In this document: positions 44,464 to 54,564 of the stretch, piece after piece
How positions within the stretch are numbered: position 1 is the stretch's first letter
How the letters are laid out: the number at the start of each line of letters is the position of its first letter
From: Wolbachia endosymbiont (group B) of Germaria angustata
GTDB taxonomy: Bacteria > Pseudomonadota > Alphaproteobacteria > Rickettsiales > Anaplasmataceae
Direction: 5' to 3'
Assembly (NCBI RefSeq): GCF_964026725.1
Contig: NZ_OZ034691.1
Location: 372,001-436,000, forward strand
Length of the DNA: 64,000 nt
Notes under the pieces: model-generated
Told to the model about the DNA's origin: nothing
Database searches by the model: none
The model's input: only the letters and a program-made list of their open reading frames with translations
Made by a program: the position numbers and the translations under genes

Positions 44464-45190
44464 CAAAACTTCAGAAGTAAAATACCCCAGAGTGTTATTC
44501 AAAATCTCTGGGGAGGCTTTGATGGGATCAAAGCTGTTTGGCCATGATATGGAAGTGATAGATAAACTATCCAAAGACATAGTTGAAGTTTGTAATCTCG
44601 GAGTTCAAGTTTGTGTTGTTGTTGGTGGTGGGAATATTTTTCGTGGTGCATCAGCATCTTTAAGTGGCTGTGAAAGAGCAAGCAGTGATTATATTGGAAT
44701 GCTTGGCACTGTCATTAATGCTTTAATTTTGCAAAATTTTTTAGAAAAAAGCTCTATAGTCTCTAGGGTGTTGTCTGCTATACCTATGACTACCATATGT
44801 GAGCCTTACATAAGAAGGAAGGCTATTCATCATTTAGAAAAAGGTAGAGTTGTCATTTTTGCAGCAGGTACAGGTAACCCATTTTTTACCACAGATACAG
44901 CTGCAGCTTTACGTGCTGTTGAAATGAATTGTGATGTTATTCTAAAAGGTACGCAAGTAAGAGGTGTATATTCTGCTGATCCAAAAAAAAATGAGGATGC
45001 TGTGATGTATGATAGGCTTTCTTATACAGATTTACTAACTCGTGATTTAAAAGTTATGGATGCATCAGCAATTTCACTTGCTCGTGAGAATTCTATCCCG
45101 ATTATAGTTTTTTCTTTAAAAAGAGAAAAAATGGTCGATATTATTAAGGGTCAAGGTACTTATACTATAGTCTCAGGTTATAAACATTAG
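44447..45190 (+). CDS. pyrH: UMP kinase
   Basis: Phosphorylates UMP to UDP; amino acid kinase fold. Motifs: [14 protein letters not shown] near residue 15, [10 protein letters not shown] near residue 60, and [17 protein letters not shown] near residue 143. The 247-residue length fits PyrH. Its start overlaps tsf by 17 bases and frr follows after seven bases, so the four genes rpsB-tsf-pyrH-frr are one operon. Confidence 0.97.
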   Translation: MVKISNKTSEVKYPRVLFKISGEALMGSKLFGHDMEVIDKLSKDIVEVCNLGVQVCVVVGGGNIFRGASASLSGCERASSDYIGMLGTVINALILQNFLEKSSIVSRVLSAIPMTTICEPYIRRKAIHHLEKGRVVIFAAGTGNPFFTTDTAAALRAVEMNCDVILKGTQVRGVYSADPKKNEDAVMYDRLSYTDLLTRDLKVMDASAISLARENSIPIIVFSLKREKMVDIIKGQGTYTIVSGYKH

Positions 45191-45197
45191 GTAATTT

Positions 45198-45755
45198 ATG
45201 TTAAACGAAATAAAAGCTAAAACAAAAGAAAGAATGCTAAAAACTATTCAGTCTTTTCATGATGATATGAAAGGTGTACGTACTGGTAGAGCTAACTCAT
45301 CATTACTTGATGGTATAGTTGTAAATATCTATGGTGGACATCAAAAACTGAACCAAGTTGCAGGCGTTTCAGCTATAGATAACAAAACTCTATCAGTTAA
45401 AGTTTGGGATGCTACTGTTATCGGTGAAGTGAAAAATGCGATAATCAATGCTAACCTAAATTTAAATCCTGTTGTTGAAGGAAATACTATACGTATAGTT
45501 CTTCCAGACTTAACACAAGAAACTCGTGAAAAATTAGTGAAATTATTGCATCAATTTTCTGAAAATGCACGAGTTGCAATTAGAAATATACGCAGAGATG
45601 TTATAGAAGAAATAGAGGAAATGAAGAAAAATAAGGAAATCTCAGAAGATGATTTTCATGTTGCCAAAAAGGAAATACAAAACATTACTGATGATAATGT
45701 AAAAAAAGTCGATGATGACTTATCTATTAAAGAAAAGGATATATTGCATCATTAA
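45198..45755 (+). CDS. frr: Ribosome recycling factor
   Basis: Splits post-termination ribosomes with EF-G. The 185-residue protein shows the family features GVRTGRANSSLLDGIVV near residue 30, VWDATVIGEVKNAI, and ENARVAIRNIRRDV near residue 130, with the helical C-terminus ending in the usual Lys/Asp-rich stretch. Last gene of the rpsB operon. The 193 bases after it show no clear gene or terminator. Confidence 0.97.
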   Translation: MLNEIKAKTKERMLKTIQSFHDDMKGVRTGRANSSLLDGIVVNIYGGHQKLNQVAGVSAIDNKTLSVKVWDATVIGEVKNAIINANLNLNPVVEGNTIRIVLPDLTQETREKLVKLLHQFSENARVAIRNIRRDVIEEIEEMKKNKEISEDDFHVAKKEIQNITDDNVKKVDDDLSIKEKDILHH

Positions 45756-45948
45756 GTTAATATAAAAGAATTTTTCAGTATTGAAAAACATAAGAGGATT
45801 CGATATAGATACAGTTGTATGAATGCTGTGATTCAGATCTCATCATTACGCACACATTTGATCGTTATACCTTTTGAAACCTAGAAAAAAAGCTTTTCAG
45901 TTTGATTTTTTATTACGATAATTAAGTTTACACTCTTGAGCGAAAACG

Positions 45949-46965
45949 ATGCTGAAACGCCTTTTCCTTATTTTTGCATTTGTATTACTCATCCCACTGT
46001 CAAATGTTGATGCCAGAAGATATATCAGAATTGTTGGATCTTCAACTGTTTTTCCTTTTATCTCATTTATATCTGAAGAATTCAGCCGTATATTTTCCTT
46101 TAAAACTCCAGTTGTAGAATCGATAGGAAGTGGATCAGGGTTCAAAATGTTTTGTTCAGGAATAGGGGAAGGCACACCAGATATCACTACTTCATCTCGC
46201 CCTATGAAGGAAGTAGAGAGAGAATTATGTAAAAGAAATAAAGTGAATGAAGTAATAGAGATCATAATTGGCTATGATGGAATTGTTATTGCAAATTCAA
46301 ATCAAAGCCATAGATTTGATTTTACAAAAAATGACCTGTTTGAAACTTTATCTTCATATTCTGAAGACAATGATAGATTAGTAAAGAATAACAAGAAGTT
46401 TTGGTCTGATGTAAATCAAGCTCTACCAAAAACAGAAATTAAAATCTATGGCCCACATCAAAATACAGGTACACATGAAACTTTGATTAATTTTATTATG
46501 CTTGATCAATATTCATGTATGAACTCAAGGATTTTCAAAGAGAATTATCAAGACCAAGAAAAAAGAAAGAAAGCATGTAGTAATATCAGAGATGATGGAA
46601 GATATATAGAAGTTGGAATTAATGAAAACATAATAATACAAAAATTGAAGAGCAATAAAAATGCTTTAGGAATATTTAGCTTCAGCTTTTTAGCGAAAAA
46701 CCAAGATGAGATTCAAGGAAGCACAATCACAGGAATTGAGCCAACTTATAAAAATATATCATCGGGGGAGTATATGTTAGCAAGGCCTTTATATCTTTAT
46801 ATAAAGAAAGAACACTTAGATACTGTTGATGGATTAAGGGAATTCATTAGAGAAGTTGTAGACTCTATTAGTACTGAAGGTGGATATTTATCTAGGCTTG
46901 GCTTAATTCCACTTTCAAGCGAAAATATGAAAAAAGTCTTGGAAAAGGTTCGTGATATAATATGA
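45949..46965 (+). CDS. Phosphate ABC transporter substrate-binding protein, PstS-like
   Basis: A 338-residue periplasmic protein with a signal peptide (about residues 1-23) and the PstS-type motif RIVGSSTVFPFISFISEEF near residue 26, then SIGSGSGFKMFCSGIGEGTPDI, the phosphate-binding Ser/Gly/Asp cluster. Later parts include YGPHQNTGTHETLINF. Members bind phosphate or related oxyanions. The rest of a pst transporter is not nearby, consistent with scattered genes in Rickettsiales. Confidence 0.88.
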   Translation: MLKRLFLIFAFVLLIPLSNVDARRYIRIVGSSTVFPFISFISEEFSRIFSFKTPVVESIGSGSGFKMFCSGIGEGTPDITTSSRPMKEVERELCKRNKVNEVIEIIIGYDGIVIANSNQSHRFDFTKNDLFETLSSYSEDNDRLVKNNKKFWSDVNQALPKTEIKIYGPHQNTGTHETLINFIMLDQYSCMNSRIFKENYQDQEKRKKACSNIRDDGRYIEVGINENIIIQKLKSNKNALGIFSFSFLAKNQDEIQGSTITGIEPTYKNISSGEYMLARPLYLYIKKEHLDTVDGLREFIREVVDSISTEGGYLSRLGLIPLSSENMKKVLEKVRDII

Positions 46966-47066
46966 TGACTTTGATATTTTTTTATTCTGGATACTAGGTA
47001 AAAATAGAACGTTTAAATTTCTTGTTTTTATTGTTATCATGCTTAGATTCCCTAAGAACTTATTTA

Positions 47067-48033
47067 CTACAAAATACAACAAGTTCTATTTATTTGAGAA
47101 AGTTGTGCGTCTTGTAGAACAGATTTTGTTGTAGGTTTCTCTGTAGCTATTTCAAGGTTTTCTTCTATGCTTTTTTGTTCTGTGTAATCTTTAACTTCTT
47201 GAATGAAATCTTCAAGCCACTTCTCACTACCTATCTTGGCATGTCGTTGTTGCTCACCTTTAAGAAGTTTTATTACAGCTGCATCTTGATTTTCAGGCAC
47301 TCTTTGATATTTAAGCCACAAGTCACGAATATCAGGAGGAGCTTTTTCAAATGAGCTTCAAAGGTTGCTTTTGTGTCTTTTGTACTTTCTTCTTGTTGAT
47401 CTTGATGGAATTTAAACCAGAAATCGCGAATATCAGGAGAAGCTTTATCCCAAAGAAGTTTAGTAATTTCTTTTATATTTTTCAGATCTTCTTGTTTCAA
47501 TCTTTTACCATCACCTATATATCGTTTATTAAGACCAACTTGCAGAGGATAAAGTAAAAGGGTAGTTTTGCTCTGTGAATGTATAGGTCTATTTAAAATC
47601 ATTGCTAGATTTGTATCACAATCTTCTAATACTGCTTTAACTTTTTTAACATCTAAATAATCTATTGCTTGACGTAATTTGTGGTGAAGATCACTTGTTC
47701 TCTTTAAGTTTTTCACTTTTTGCATATGCGAATCATCACTTCCTTCCTCTTCTTGCATAGCTATATCACACGAAATACTCTCAATTTTTTGCTCCATTTT
47801 CTGTATACATTGATTAATTTCCTTTTGATTTTTTTTGAATATAATCAACTGTGAAATGGTACAAGGATTAGGTAGATCGTCTTTAAACTCTTTTTGTATA
47901 TTACTAGGTAACTCGCTTTTCAAAACTTCTTGTATATCGCTATCGTAATTATTTTTATATTCTCAAAGTTGCCTTGTATAGCTTCACTAATTAATGAATC
48001 TCGAATGTTTTTTTGTCTTTCAGTTAATAACAT
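47067..48033 (-). pseudogene. Frameshifted hypothetical gene
   Basis: Three minus-strand frames join into one protein: from ATG at 48033 (MLLTERQKNIRDSLISEAIQ), a shift near 47955 into the frame open at 47923-47273, and a second shift near the aaaaa run at about 47347 into the frame 47321-47067. Across the second shift a motif is repeated (KASPDIRDFWFKFHQ, then KAPPDIRDLWLKYQ), which shows the frames belong together. No family recognised; ends in a Cys-Cys-Ile-Leu CaaX-like tail (TCCIL). The gene is probably inactive. Confidence 0.75.
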
Positions 48034-48157
48034 ACCTTACCTCTACCTCTTATGGCAAATTTAGCGCTATAATTATACGTATTTATAATCAAGTCAAGAG
48101 AAAAAATTAGCAAAGCGGTTGAAGTTTTAATAACATATAGCTTTCACGTTACTATCT

Positions 48158-49615
48158 ATGGAAAATCTGCAAGTTTTACGTTCAATTGCGTTTATTGTGG
48201 GAATTTTTCTATTGTTGTTTGGCGTAGCAATGCTTATTCCTGCTATTACTAATAATTATCTAGGTTACGAATGGAAAAATTTTCTGGTTGGATTTATAGT
48301 TACCTGCACATTTAGTGCAATTTTTATTTTATTGGATAAACTAAGTAAGTTACATGGAATGCCGGCAATTTTTGCGATTACTAGCTGTACCTGGATTGTA
48401 TTATCTCTATTTGCAGCTATTCCATTCTATCTTGATAGTCTAAGCTACGTTGATGCACTATTTGAAGCAGTATCTGGGATTACAACCACAGGGGCAACTG
48501 TGCTCAGCGAAATTGAACAACAATCTCCAGAGATACTACTGTGGAGAGCAATGCTGCATGGTATAGGAGGATTTGGAATAATTACAGTAGGAATTGCAAT
48601 TTTTCCCATATTTAAGGTTTTGAGCTTAAATAATTTACTCTATTCTGAGTACTCAGATGCTCTTAAAAGAAAGTTACCACATACGCGAAGCGTAGTAATA
48701 CATATTGCAGAAATATATTACTGCCTAATTTTATTGTGCATATTTTCCTACTATCTAGCTGGCATGCCATTATTTGACGCAGTATGTCACGGAATGTCCG
48801 CTGTATCAACTGGTGGATTTGCTAACTATAACGATTCTATAGGCTACTACAATAACCCTATATTGGAGGTCATAACAATTATCTTTATGATTTTAGGCTC
48901 TTTACCTTTTCTGAGCTATTTAAAAATTATAAGACGATTAGACGTTTGTTATGATGAACAGGTCTCTTACTTTATTAAGATAGTTGTTATCTCATCTTTG
49001 CTTGCTTGTTTTTGGTTATATAAAAATTTTGACTTAGGAGTATTTTTATCATTTAGGTACAGCACATTCACCATTACCTCCTTTATCACATCAACTGGCT
49101 ATGTAATGTGCAACTACTTGAATTGGAGCTTTATTTCAGTCTTAGCTTTCTTTTTAGCCTTTATTGGTGGATGTGGTGGTTCTGCTAGTGGTGGAATCAA
49201 AATCTTCCGTTTAGTCATTTTTCTAAAGTCTATAAGGAATTACTTTAGCTCTTTATTAAATCCAAGTGAAAGCGATAGAGTAAAACTCAATGGTAAAATA
49301 CTGGAAAATGATGAAGTTCAATCCGTCTTTACGTTTTTTGCGATTTACATGTTAACGTTCACTATATCATCAATAGTGATGTCTTACTTGAGCAATGCGG
49401 ACTTTATAACTAGCATCAGCTCTGTTTCTGCAATGCTTACAAATTCTGGCCCAGGATTTAGTAACCTAATAGGTCCTTCAGGTAATTATTCCTCCTTTAG
49501 TGGTGGAGTAAAGCTATTTCTATCGTTTTTGATGCTGCTTGGCAGGCTTGAAATATTGCCAATTTATTTTTGTATAGGTAGTTTATACTGGAAACTTTGC
49601 CATTCCAGAGTGTAA
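48158..49615 (+). CDS. trkH: TrkH-type potassium transporter membrane subunit
   Basis: Inner-membrane K+ uptake protein with four M1-P-M2 units. Selectivity-filter-like sequences SGITTTGATV (near residue 107), MSAVSTGGFANYN (near residue 215) and the C-terminal GGCGGSASGGIKIFR and TNSGPGFSNLIG are visible. The 485-residue length is normal. The regulatory partner TrkA is not in the window. Confidence 0.94.
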   Translation: MENLQVLRSIAFIVGIFLLLFGVAMLIPAITNNYLGYEWKNFLVGFIVTCTFSAIFILLDKLSKLHGMPAIFAITSCTWIVLSLFAAIPFYLDSLSYVDALFEAVSGITTTGATVLSEIEQQSPEILLWRAMLHGIGGFGIITVGIAIFPIFKVLSLNNLLYSEYSDALKRKLPHTRSVVIHIAEIYYCLILLCIFSYYLAGMPLFDAVCHGMSAVSTGGFANYNDSIGYYNNPILEVITIIFMILGSLPFLSYLKIIRRLDVCYDEQVSYFIKIVVISSLLACFWLYKNFDLGVFLSFRYSTFTITSFITSTGYVMCNYLNWSFISVLAFFLAFIGGCGGSASGGIKIFRLVIFLKSIRNYFSSLLNPSESDRVKLNGKILENDEVQSVFTFFAIYMLTFTISSIVMSYLSNADFITSISSVSAMLTNSGPGFSNLIGPSGNYSSFSGGVKLFLSFLMLLGRLEILPIYFCIGSLYWKLCHSRV

Positions 49616-49686
49616 CGCTAATTCAGGTTTACATTTAAATTCTATTACATATTATTATAAGTATTACAAAACTTTAAAGGACAATT

Positions 49687-50244
49687 ATGGCAGTTATGCC
49701 AGATAAATGGATAAGGGAGAAGGCTGAAAACTCTAGAATGATAGAGCCTTTTGTGAATCATAAAAGCAGTAAGGGTGTTGTATCTTTCGGATTATCATCT
49801 TATGGCTATGATGCAAGAGTTAGTAATAAGTTTAAGATTTTTACTAATGTTAATTCAGCTATTGTAGACCCCAAGAATTTTTCTGAGAATAGTTTCATAG
49901 ATAAGGAAACAGATGTATGTATAATCCCACCAAATAGTTTTGTACTTGCCAGCACGGTGGAATATTTTCGTATACCAAGGAATGTACTGGTAATTTGTGT
50001 TGGTAAATCAACTTATGCAAGATGTGGTATTATAGTAAACGTTACACCTTTAGAGCCTGGATGGGAAGGTCACGTCACACTTGAATTCTCTAACACTACT
50101 CCACTTCCTGCAAAAATTTACGCTAATGAAGGAGCATGCCAATTTGTGTTTTTAAGCAGCGAAAGTGAGTGTGAGAAGTCATATGATGATATGAAAGGAA
50201 AATATATGAATCAACATGGTATCACTTTGCCGTTAGTTAAGTGA
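49687..50244 (+). CDS. dcd: dCTP deaminase
   Basis: Converts dCTP to dUTP for dTMP synthesis. The 185-residue protein shows [16 protein letters not shown] near residue 37, [42 protein letters not shown] near residue 110, all family features. An AAAGGA site is upstream. It is convergent with the hypothetical gene at 50250 with only five bases between. Confidence 0.97.
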   Translation: MAVMPDKWIREKAENSRMIEPFVNHKSSKGVVSFGLSSYGYDARVSNKFKIFTNVNSAIVDPKNFSENSFIDKETDVCIIPPNSFVLASTVEYFRIPRNVLVICVGKSTYARCGIIVNVTPLEPGWEGHVTLEFSNTTPLPAKIYANEGACQFVFLSSESECEKSYDDMKGKYMNQHGITLPLVK

Positions 50245-50249
50245 TTACT

Positions 50250-51263
50250 TTAGATAAAGCTAGATATTGATTTTTTGTATTGAAGATTAGCAAAATTTTC
50301 TTTTATTAGTTCATCACATTTTTTATCACCTAAAACTGCACGTGCAGAGTGATCTTTAAATGATTCTATAAAGCTAATAAAGAAATTTGTAGAAGGATTA
50401 CTTAAAGCTTTTGCAACTTCTTTTTTTTCTTCATCATTGGCAAGCTGATTAAATAATTCTTCACCTTTTTTTTGTAGCTCATTTTGAAATTCTTGTTTTA
50501 CAGTAGCCTTATCCGCTCTTTGCAAGAAGAAAAACTCTTCAAAAGTGTACAAGGAAGAGACAATACTGTTAAAGGTACCAGTAAAACATGCACTGCCAAC
50601 AAGTACTCCGTATTCTGTTTCCGATTCTACTAAATGTTTAACCAGTTGATATTTTCTCTGTGATATGCGGGTATTAATATCTATATTATTATCAGTACTT
50701 TTTTTATTTTTATCCTTACAAGCTTTCCAAACCAAACTTAAAACTTGCTTCAATCTTAATCCACTTCCACTATGTGAATTAGGGTCATTTTTTATACGCT
50801 TTAGGCACTTAAGTGCATGTTTTCTCTCATCTGATGTGAGTTGATCTTTATCTACAGCTTTTTGTATGCCATTTGCTATGCACTCTAACTGATCAATAAA
50901 TCCTTCTATTTCCTTTATAAACTTATCATCAACATCAGGCTCGCCATAGTTTTCTTTTAGCTTTTGAACGTTAATATTAATTGCATCATTTACATTAGTA
51001 TCATGCGTTGTTTGTGGGATACGCGCTGCCTCCATAAATGCTTCAGTTCTTTGCTCTAACCATTCTGGTAATTTGCCTCCTGCAAAAAGATATAGCTTGC
51101 TCAACGCTTGAAAGACTAGGACAAATGCCATGAAAAGAATAAGGAGTGTTATAGATAATAGTATCACTAAACCTATGATTAGCCACCTCACAGGGGCTAG
51201 TAAAATATCTCTTAATTTTGACGTTCTTTGTATGTTATCTGGTGTATTTACTGCTACTGGCAT
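50250..51263 (-). CDS. Hypothetical membrane protein
   Basis: 337 residues, not recognised. One or two N-terminal transmembrane helices (WLIIGLVILLSITLLILFMA and following, about residues 27-60) lead into a long soluble helical, charged domain. Short motifs such as GSACFTGTFNSIVSSLYTFEEF near residue 225 are slightly hydrophobic. No signal peptide beyond the membrane segment. Function unknown. It is divergent from nothing close; the upstream region 51264-51866 is a transposase relic. Confidence 0.75.
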   Translation of the reverse strand: MPVAVNTPDNIQRTSKLRDILLAPVRWLIIGLVILLSITLLILFMAFVLVFQALSKLYLFAGGKLPEWLEQRTEAFMEAARIPQTTHDTNVNDAININVQKLKENYGEPDVDDKFIKEIEGFIDQLECIANGIQKAVDKDQLTSDERKHALKCLKRIKNDPNSHSGSGLRLKQVLSLVWKACKDKNKKSTDNNIDINTRISQRKYQLVKHLVESETEYGVLVGSACFTGTFNSIVSSLYTFEEFFFLQRADKATVKQEFQNELQKKGEELFNQLANDEEKKEVAKALSNPSTNFFISFIESFKDHSARAVLGDKKCDELIKENFANLQYKKSISSFI

Positions 51264-51429
51264 AATTAATTTTAAACAGTTTTACTATCATCAATATACT
51301 ATATTTCTCTTATTTTGTCAACTCACGTTTCTACTTCTGTACTTTTTCATTCTTTCTTCTAATTATTATAGATGCATTTCTTTATTAATTGATATCCTCT
51401 CAAGCAGCTAACACTGATTGCATTCGCCT

Positions 51430-51860
51430 AGTTACAAAATAATGTCTGTGCTAAAACATGCTCATATATAGCTCTTTTTCTAATAGTTCGAACAGGTGGA
51501 TATTCTTTCTGGCTCAATTTTTTATAACAGACCAATGGTTTGATTAAAATCAGGAGAATATGGAGGCAGATATATAACTTCAGCACCGACACTTTTAACA
51601 AATTCACTTATTTTCTATGAAAAGTTGCATTATCCAAAATCACCCAGCAAAAAGCTTGAACTAGCTATTAAAAACGTCTGTATCGCAGTAGCCTTCAAAA
51701 ATCATGGGCGCCATAATTTTTCCCTTATTCAAAGCTGCAATCATACAATACGCTGACTTTTGTGTTATCAATTCCAGATTAGTCGATATATACAAGAATT
51801 TCAGTGTTTTTTTGTTGCTATGAGTTTTTTAAGCTCAGCACGTTTTTTCTGCGTCCTTAA
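51430..51860 (-). pseudogene. IS630-family transposase relic
   Basis: Minus-strand reading gives decayed IS630 pieces: KSAYCMIAALNKGKIMAPMI and FEGYCDTDVFN near 51660-51760, then after stops and a shift VGAEVIYLPPYSPDFN at about 51540-51590, which is the hallmark C-terminal segment, and a final VRTIRKRAIYEHVLAQTLF at about 51440-51500. Several stops and shifts interrupt it, so it is dead. It begins directly beside the 3' end of the metallophosphoesterase gene. Confidence 0.85.
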
Positions 51861-51866
51861 ATAGTC

Positions 51867-53108
51867 CTAATTTAAATTTGTTTTGAGTTTAAAGTCTTTC
51901 TTTAGGTTTGCAGAATACATTTCCTTATTATCTTGGTTATAGAAAGTAAATTTGTGATCATCTAAACTTAATATTGCAAAGCCAAAGCCGAAAAAGTTTC
52001 TAACTTCGTGTGCTAAGTAATTTCTACTATTTGGATAGTTAAATTCTACATTTTGATAAACAGGTTCTTGATCTTGAGCGTGTAATAATGCACCGCCGTT
52101 TCCAACTATAATCTGATCTGGAACATCATCCATTAATAAAATCTGGGCTATATGAATGTGGCCAGAAACTATGGTAGTAACATTGTTTGGAAATTTATCT
52201 CCAAAAGCTTCAATTTGTGTAAGATTACCATGGCTTTTTAATGTCAAAAATTCTTTTTTTGGAGATCTCCAAAGCGGTTTATGAGTCAAAAACCACGTGG
52301 GCTTATCTTGTATCAATTTATCAAATTGTCTCTCAAAAGCATCAACTGTGCTTTGGGTTGTAAAAATTTCCTTACCGGATGAAGAGTCGAAGATAAAAAA
52401 CTTCATCGGCCCAGTATCTAAGAACCAACTGGAAATAAGATCTTCACATTTTTGAGGGAAAAAGGGGTATGAATCTAAATATCTGAACCATCCTTCATAA
52501 GCTCTATTACAACTCTCATGATTCCCACGAACAAAAAGAAAAGGAGATTGTGTTAAAATATCTTTTGCAGGCTCAAACCAATCAGCGTACCAAGCTTCTT
52601 TGCTATATCCATAAATATCGCCGCACTTTTTTGTGTTTCTACATTTTGTTTGTCTATAATGATAATCACCAACATGGATAATTAAATCTGGTTTATGAAA
52701 AGCGATTGAATCTAAATTTTTTTTCAGAGGCCAGTTATCTACAGAATTACATTCTTGCTGAAATAACATATTTATTCTACATCCTGTATCGCCAATGAAG
52801 GCAATTTTGCTGATCTTTTCCGCTAATACGGGAACTTTTATATTGTCAATACTAATGTTTTGAGCATTTGTTTCTACTATCAGTTCACAAACTGTTTCGG
52901 TGTTGTTAATTGAGCTGCGACTTAGCATTTCTACTTCCTTATTATCGACGTAAGCAATGGGACACATGTTATTGTCTATAATCGCACGTATGCTTAATTT
53001 ATTTTCTGGAATGATTTGAGACCATGTGTACAATATTTGTGCATGATTAGAGTGAAAGCTAATTGTAAGAGATAGAATTAAAAAAATGAAGATATTAGCT
53101 ACTTTCAT
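51867..53108 (-). CDS. Exported metallophosphoesterase (purple acid phosphatase-like)
   Basis: 413 residues with a signal peptide (about residues 1-23). The calcineurin-like motifs are in order: GDTGCR near residue 99, HVGDYHYR, VRGNHESC near residue 193, THKPLW and SGHIHIAQ near residue 310. This gives a full dinuclear metal site, so it is a likely active phosphatase acting in the periplasm or outside the cell. Cys residues (IGDTGCRINMLFQQECN, TKCRNTKKCG) suggest disulphides. The IS630 relic borders its 3' end and tRNA-Leu its 5' side. Confidence 0.87.
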   Translation of the reverse strand: MKVANIFIFLILSLTISFHSNHAQILYTWSQIIPENKLSIRAIIDNNMCPIAYVDNKEVEMLSRSSINNTETVCELIVETNAQNISIDNIKVPVLAEKISKIAFIGDTGCRINMLFQQECNSVDNWPLKKNLDSIAFHKPDLIIHVGDYHYRQTKCRNTKKCGDIYGYSKEAWYADWFEPAKDILTQSPFLFVRGNHESCNRAYEGWFRYLDSYPFFPQKCEDLISSWFLDTGPMKFFIFDSSSGKEIFTTQSTVDAFERQFDKLIQDKPTWFLTHKPLWRSPKKEFLTLKSHGNLTQIEAFGDKFPNNVTTIVSGHIHIAQILLMDDVPDQIIVGNGGALLHAQDQEPVYQNVEFNYPNSRNYLAHEVRNFFGFGFAILSLDDHKFTFYNQDNKEMYSANLKKDFKLKTNLN

Positions 53109-53298
53109 TTGTATAAAAACCTAAATTAAGAATTAGTATTAAGATTATCTTAAATGATTAAAGTTTGTAACCATAAAATTCATAGTTAAATTATACAGGC
53201 ATTTCCTAAATTATCCTAGTATCAGATTGACACTTTAGATGAAAAATCCTAAAATGATTAAGTAATTTAAAGTAATTATATAGAAACTAGAATAAAGT

Positions 53299-53386
53299 GC
53301 GGTCGTGGTGGAATTGGTAGACACGCAGCGTTGAGGTCGCTGTGGCTCACAAAGCCTTGGAAGTTCAAGTCTTCTCGACCGCACCA
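53299..53386 (+). tRNA. tRNA-Leu (anticodon GAG)
   Basis: A class II tRNA with acceptor stem gcggtcg / cgaccgc, D-arm tggtggaattggtaga, anticodon stem cagcg / cgctg around loop ttGAGgt, a long variable arm, T-arm with gttcaag and encoded CCA. Anticodon GAG reads Leu CTC/CTT. It ends just before ribA. Confidence 0.95.
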
Positions 53387-53406
53387 AGTTGTTTGGTGTA
53401 GGTGAA

Positions 53407-54492
53407 ATGTTTATAGGAAATCAAAGTAGAAATAAAGTAGAAAGGGCCATCAGCGAAATCAGGCGTGGTCTTCCAATTTTAATATATGATGATGAAAATA
53501 ACTATCTATTGCTTGCTGCTGCTGAAACTTTAGAAAAAAATTTATTTAGTCAATATAAGCTTATATCAGGTAATGTATATGTTACTTTGACTGCAAGTAA
53601 GGTAAAATACATATGTCAGAGTAAAGAACATAGTAGCAAACGTCTATTGATAAGCAATTTTGATGAACTGCTCCATTTAATAAACTGTTCAAAGGAAGAT
53701 AGCATAAAAGAATTGCAATGCTCAAAGACAATAGATGCGTATGCTGTTGCCTTGCTTAAGTTCTCAGAGTTATTGCCATACGCATTAGTGGCTGATATGA
53801 CTTTTGAGAATAAACATGAAATGCAAAATTGGTGTGAAGAAAATGACATTATTGCACTAAATACGTTACTTGTGAATGATTTTCAACGAAATCATAGTGT
53901 GTATGAAGTGTGCAAAACATCATTATTTTTAAAGCAGACTCAAGAAGTAGATATCATATCTTATAGAACCAAAAGTGGCGGAAGAGAACATTATGCAATT
54001 ATCATTGGCAATCCAGATAAAGATAATGAGCCATTAGTGAGAATTCATTCTTCATGCTATACAGGAGACTTATTAGACAGCTTATCATGTGATTGCAGAA
54101 GCCAGTTACATCAAGCGATTCAAATAATGACTGACTTTGGGAATGGCATTATATTATACTTGATGCAAGATGGGAGAGGTATTGGTTTGACTAATAAGCT
54201 AAGAGCATACAGTATGCAAAGAAAATATAATCTTGATACTGTTGATGCAAATAGAGTATTGGGTTTTGAAGATGATGAAAGGAGCTTTGCTGTTGCAGCT
54301 AAAATACTTAAGAAATTGAACATTAACAAAATACAATTACTTACAAACAATGGTAGAAAGTTATCAGAGTTGAAAAATAACGATATAGAAGTTACAAAGT
54401 GTATACCACTTATTATGGAACGCAATGAATATAATGATTCATATATGGAAACAAAATTTGGCAAGTTAGGCCATGGATTAAGGGTTTATTAG
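53407..54492 (+). CDS. ribA: GTP cyclohydrolase II with degenerate RibB-like N-terminus
   Basis: First enzyme of the GTP branch of riboflavin synthesis. The C-terminal half holds the RibA zinc motif SSCYTGDLLDSLSCDCRSQ near residue 215 and the catalytic DGRGIGLTNKLRAY near residue 258. The N-terminal 190 residues follow the RibB fold in part (GLPILIYDDENNYLLLAAAE) but lack the acidic signature of RibB, so this half is probably non-catalytic. I take the ATG at 53407; a TTG at 53389 lies three bases after the tRNA. In Wolbachia, ribA sits upstream of and is linked with the virB8 operon, as here. Confidence 0.93.
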   Translation: MFIGNQSRNKVERAISEIRRGLPILIYDDENNYLLLAAAETLEKNLFSQYKLISGNVYVTLTASKVKYICQSKEHSSKRLLISNFDELLHLINCSKEDSIKELQCSKTIDAYAVALLKFSELLPYALVADMTFENKHEMQNWCEENDIIALNTLLVNDFQRNHSVYEVCKTSLFLKQTQEVDIISYRTKSGGREHYAIIIGNPDKDNEPLVRIHSSCYTGDLLDSLSCDCRSQLHQAIQIMTDFGNGIILYLMQDGRGIGLTNKLRAYSMQRKYNLDTVDANRVLGFEDDERSFAVAAKILKKLNINKIQLLTNNGRKLSELKNNDIEVTKCIPLIMERNEYNDSYMETKFGKLGHGLRVY

Positions 54493-54564
54493 CTTTTTTG
54501 TTATAACTACTTTGTTAGCTTGCTATGTTAATTAATATAAGTTAAGATTTTTAAGAATATTGAG

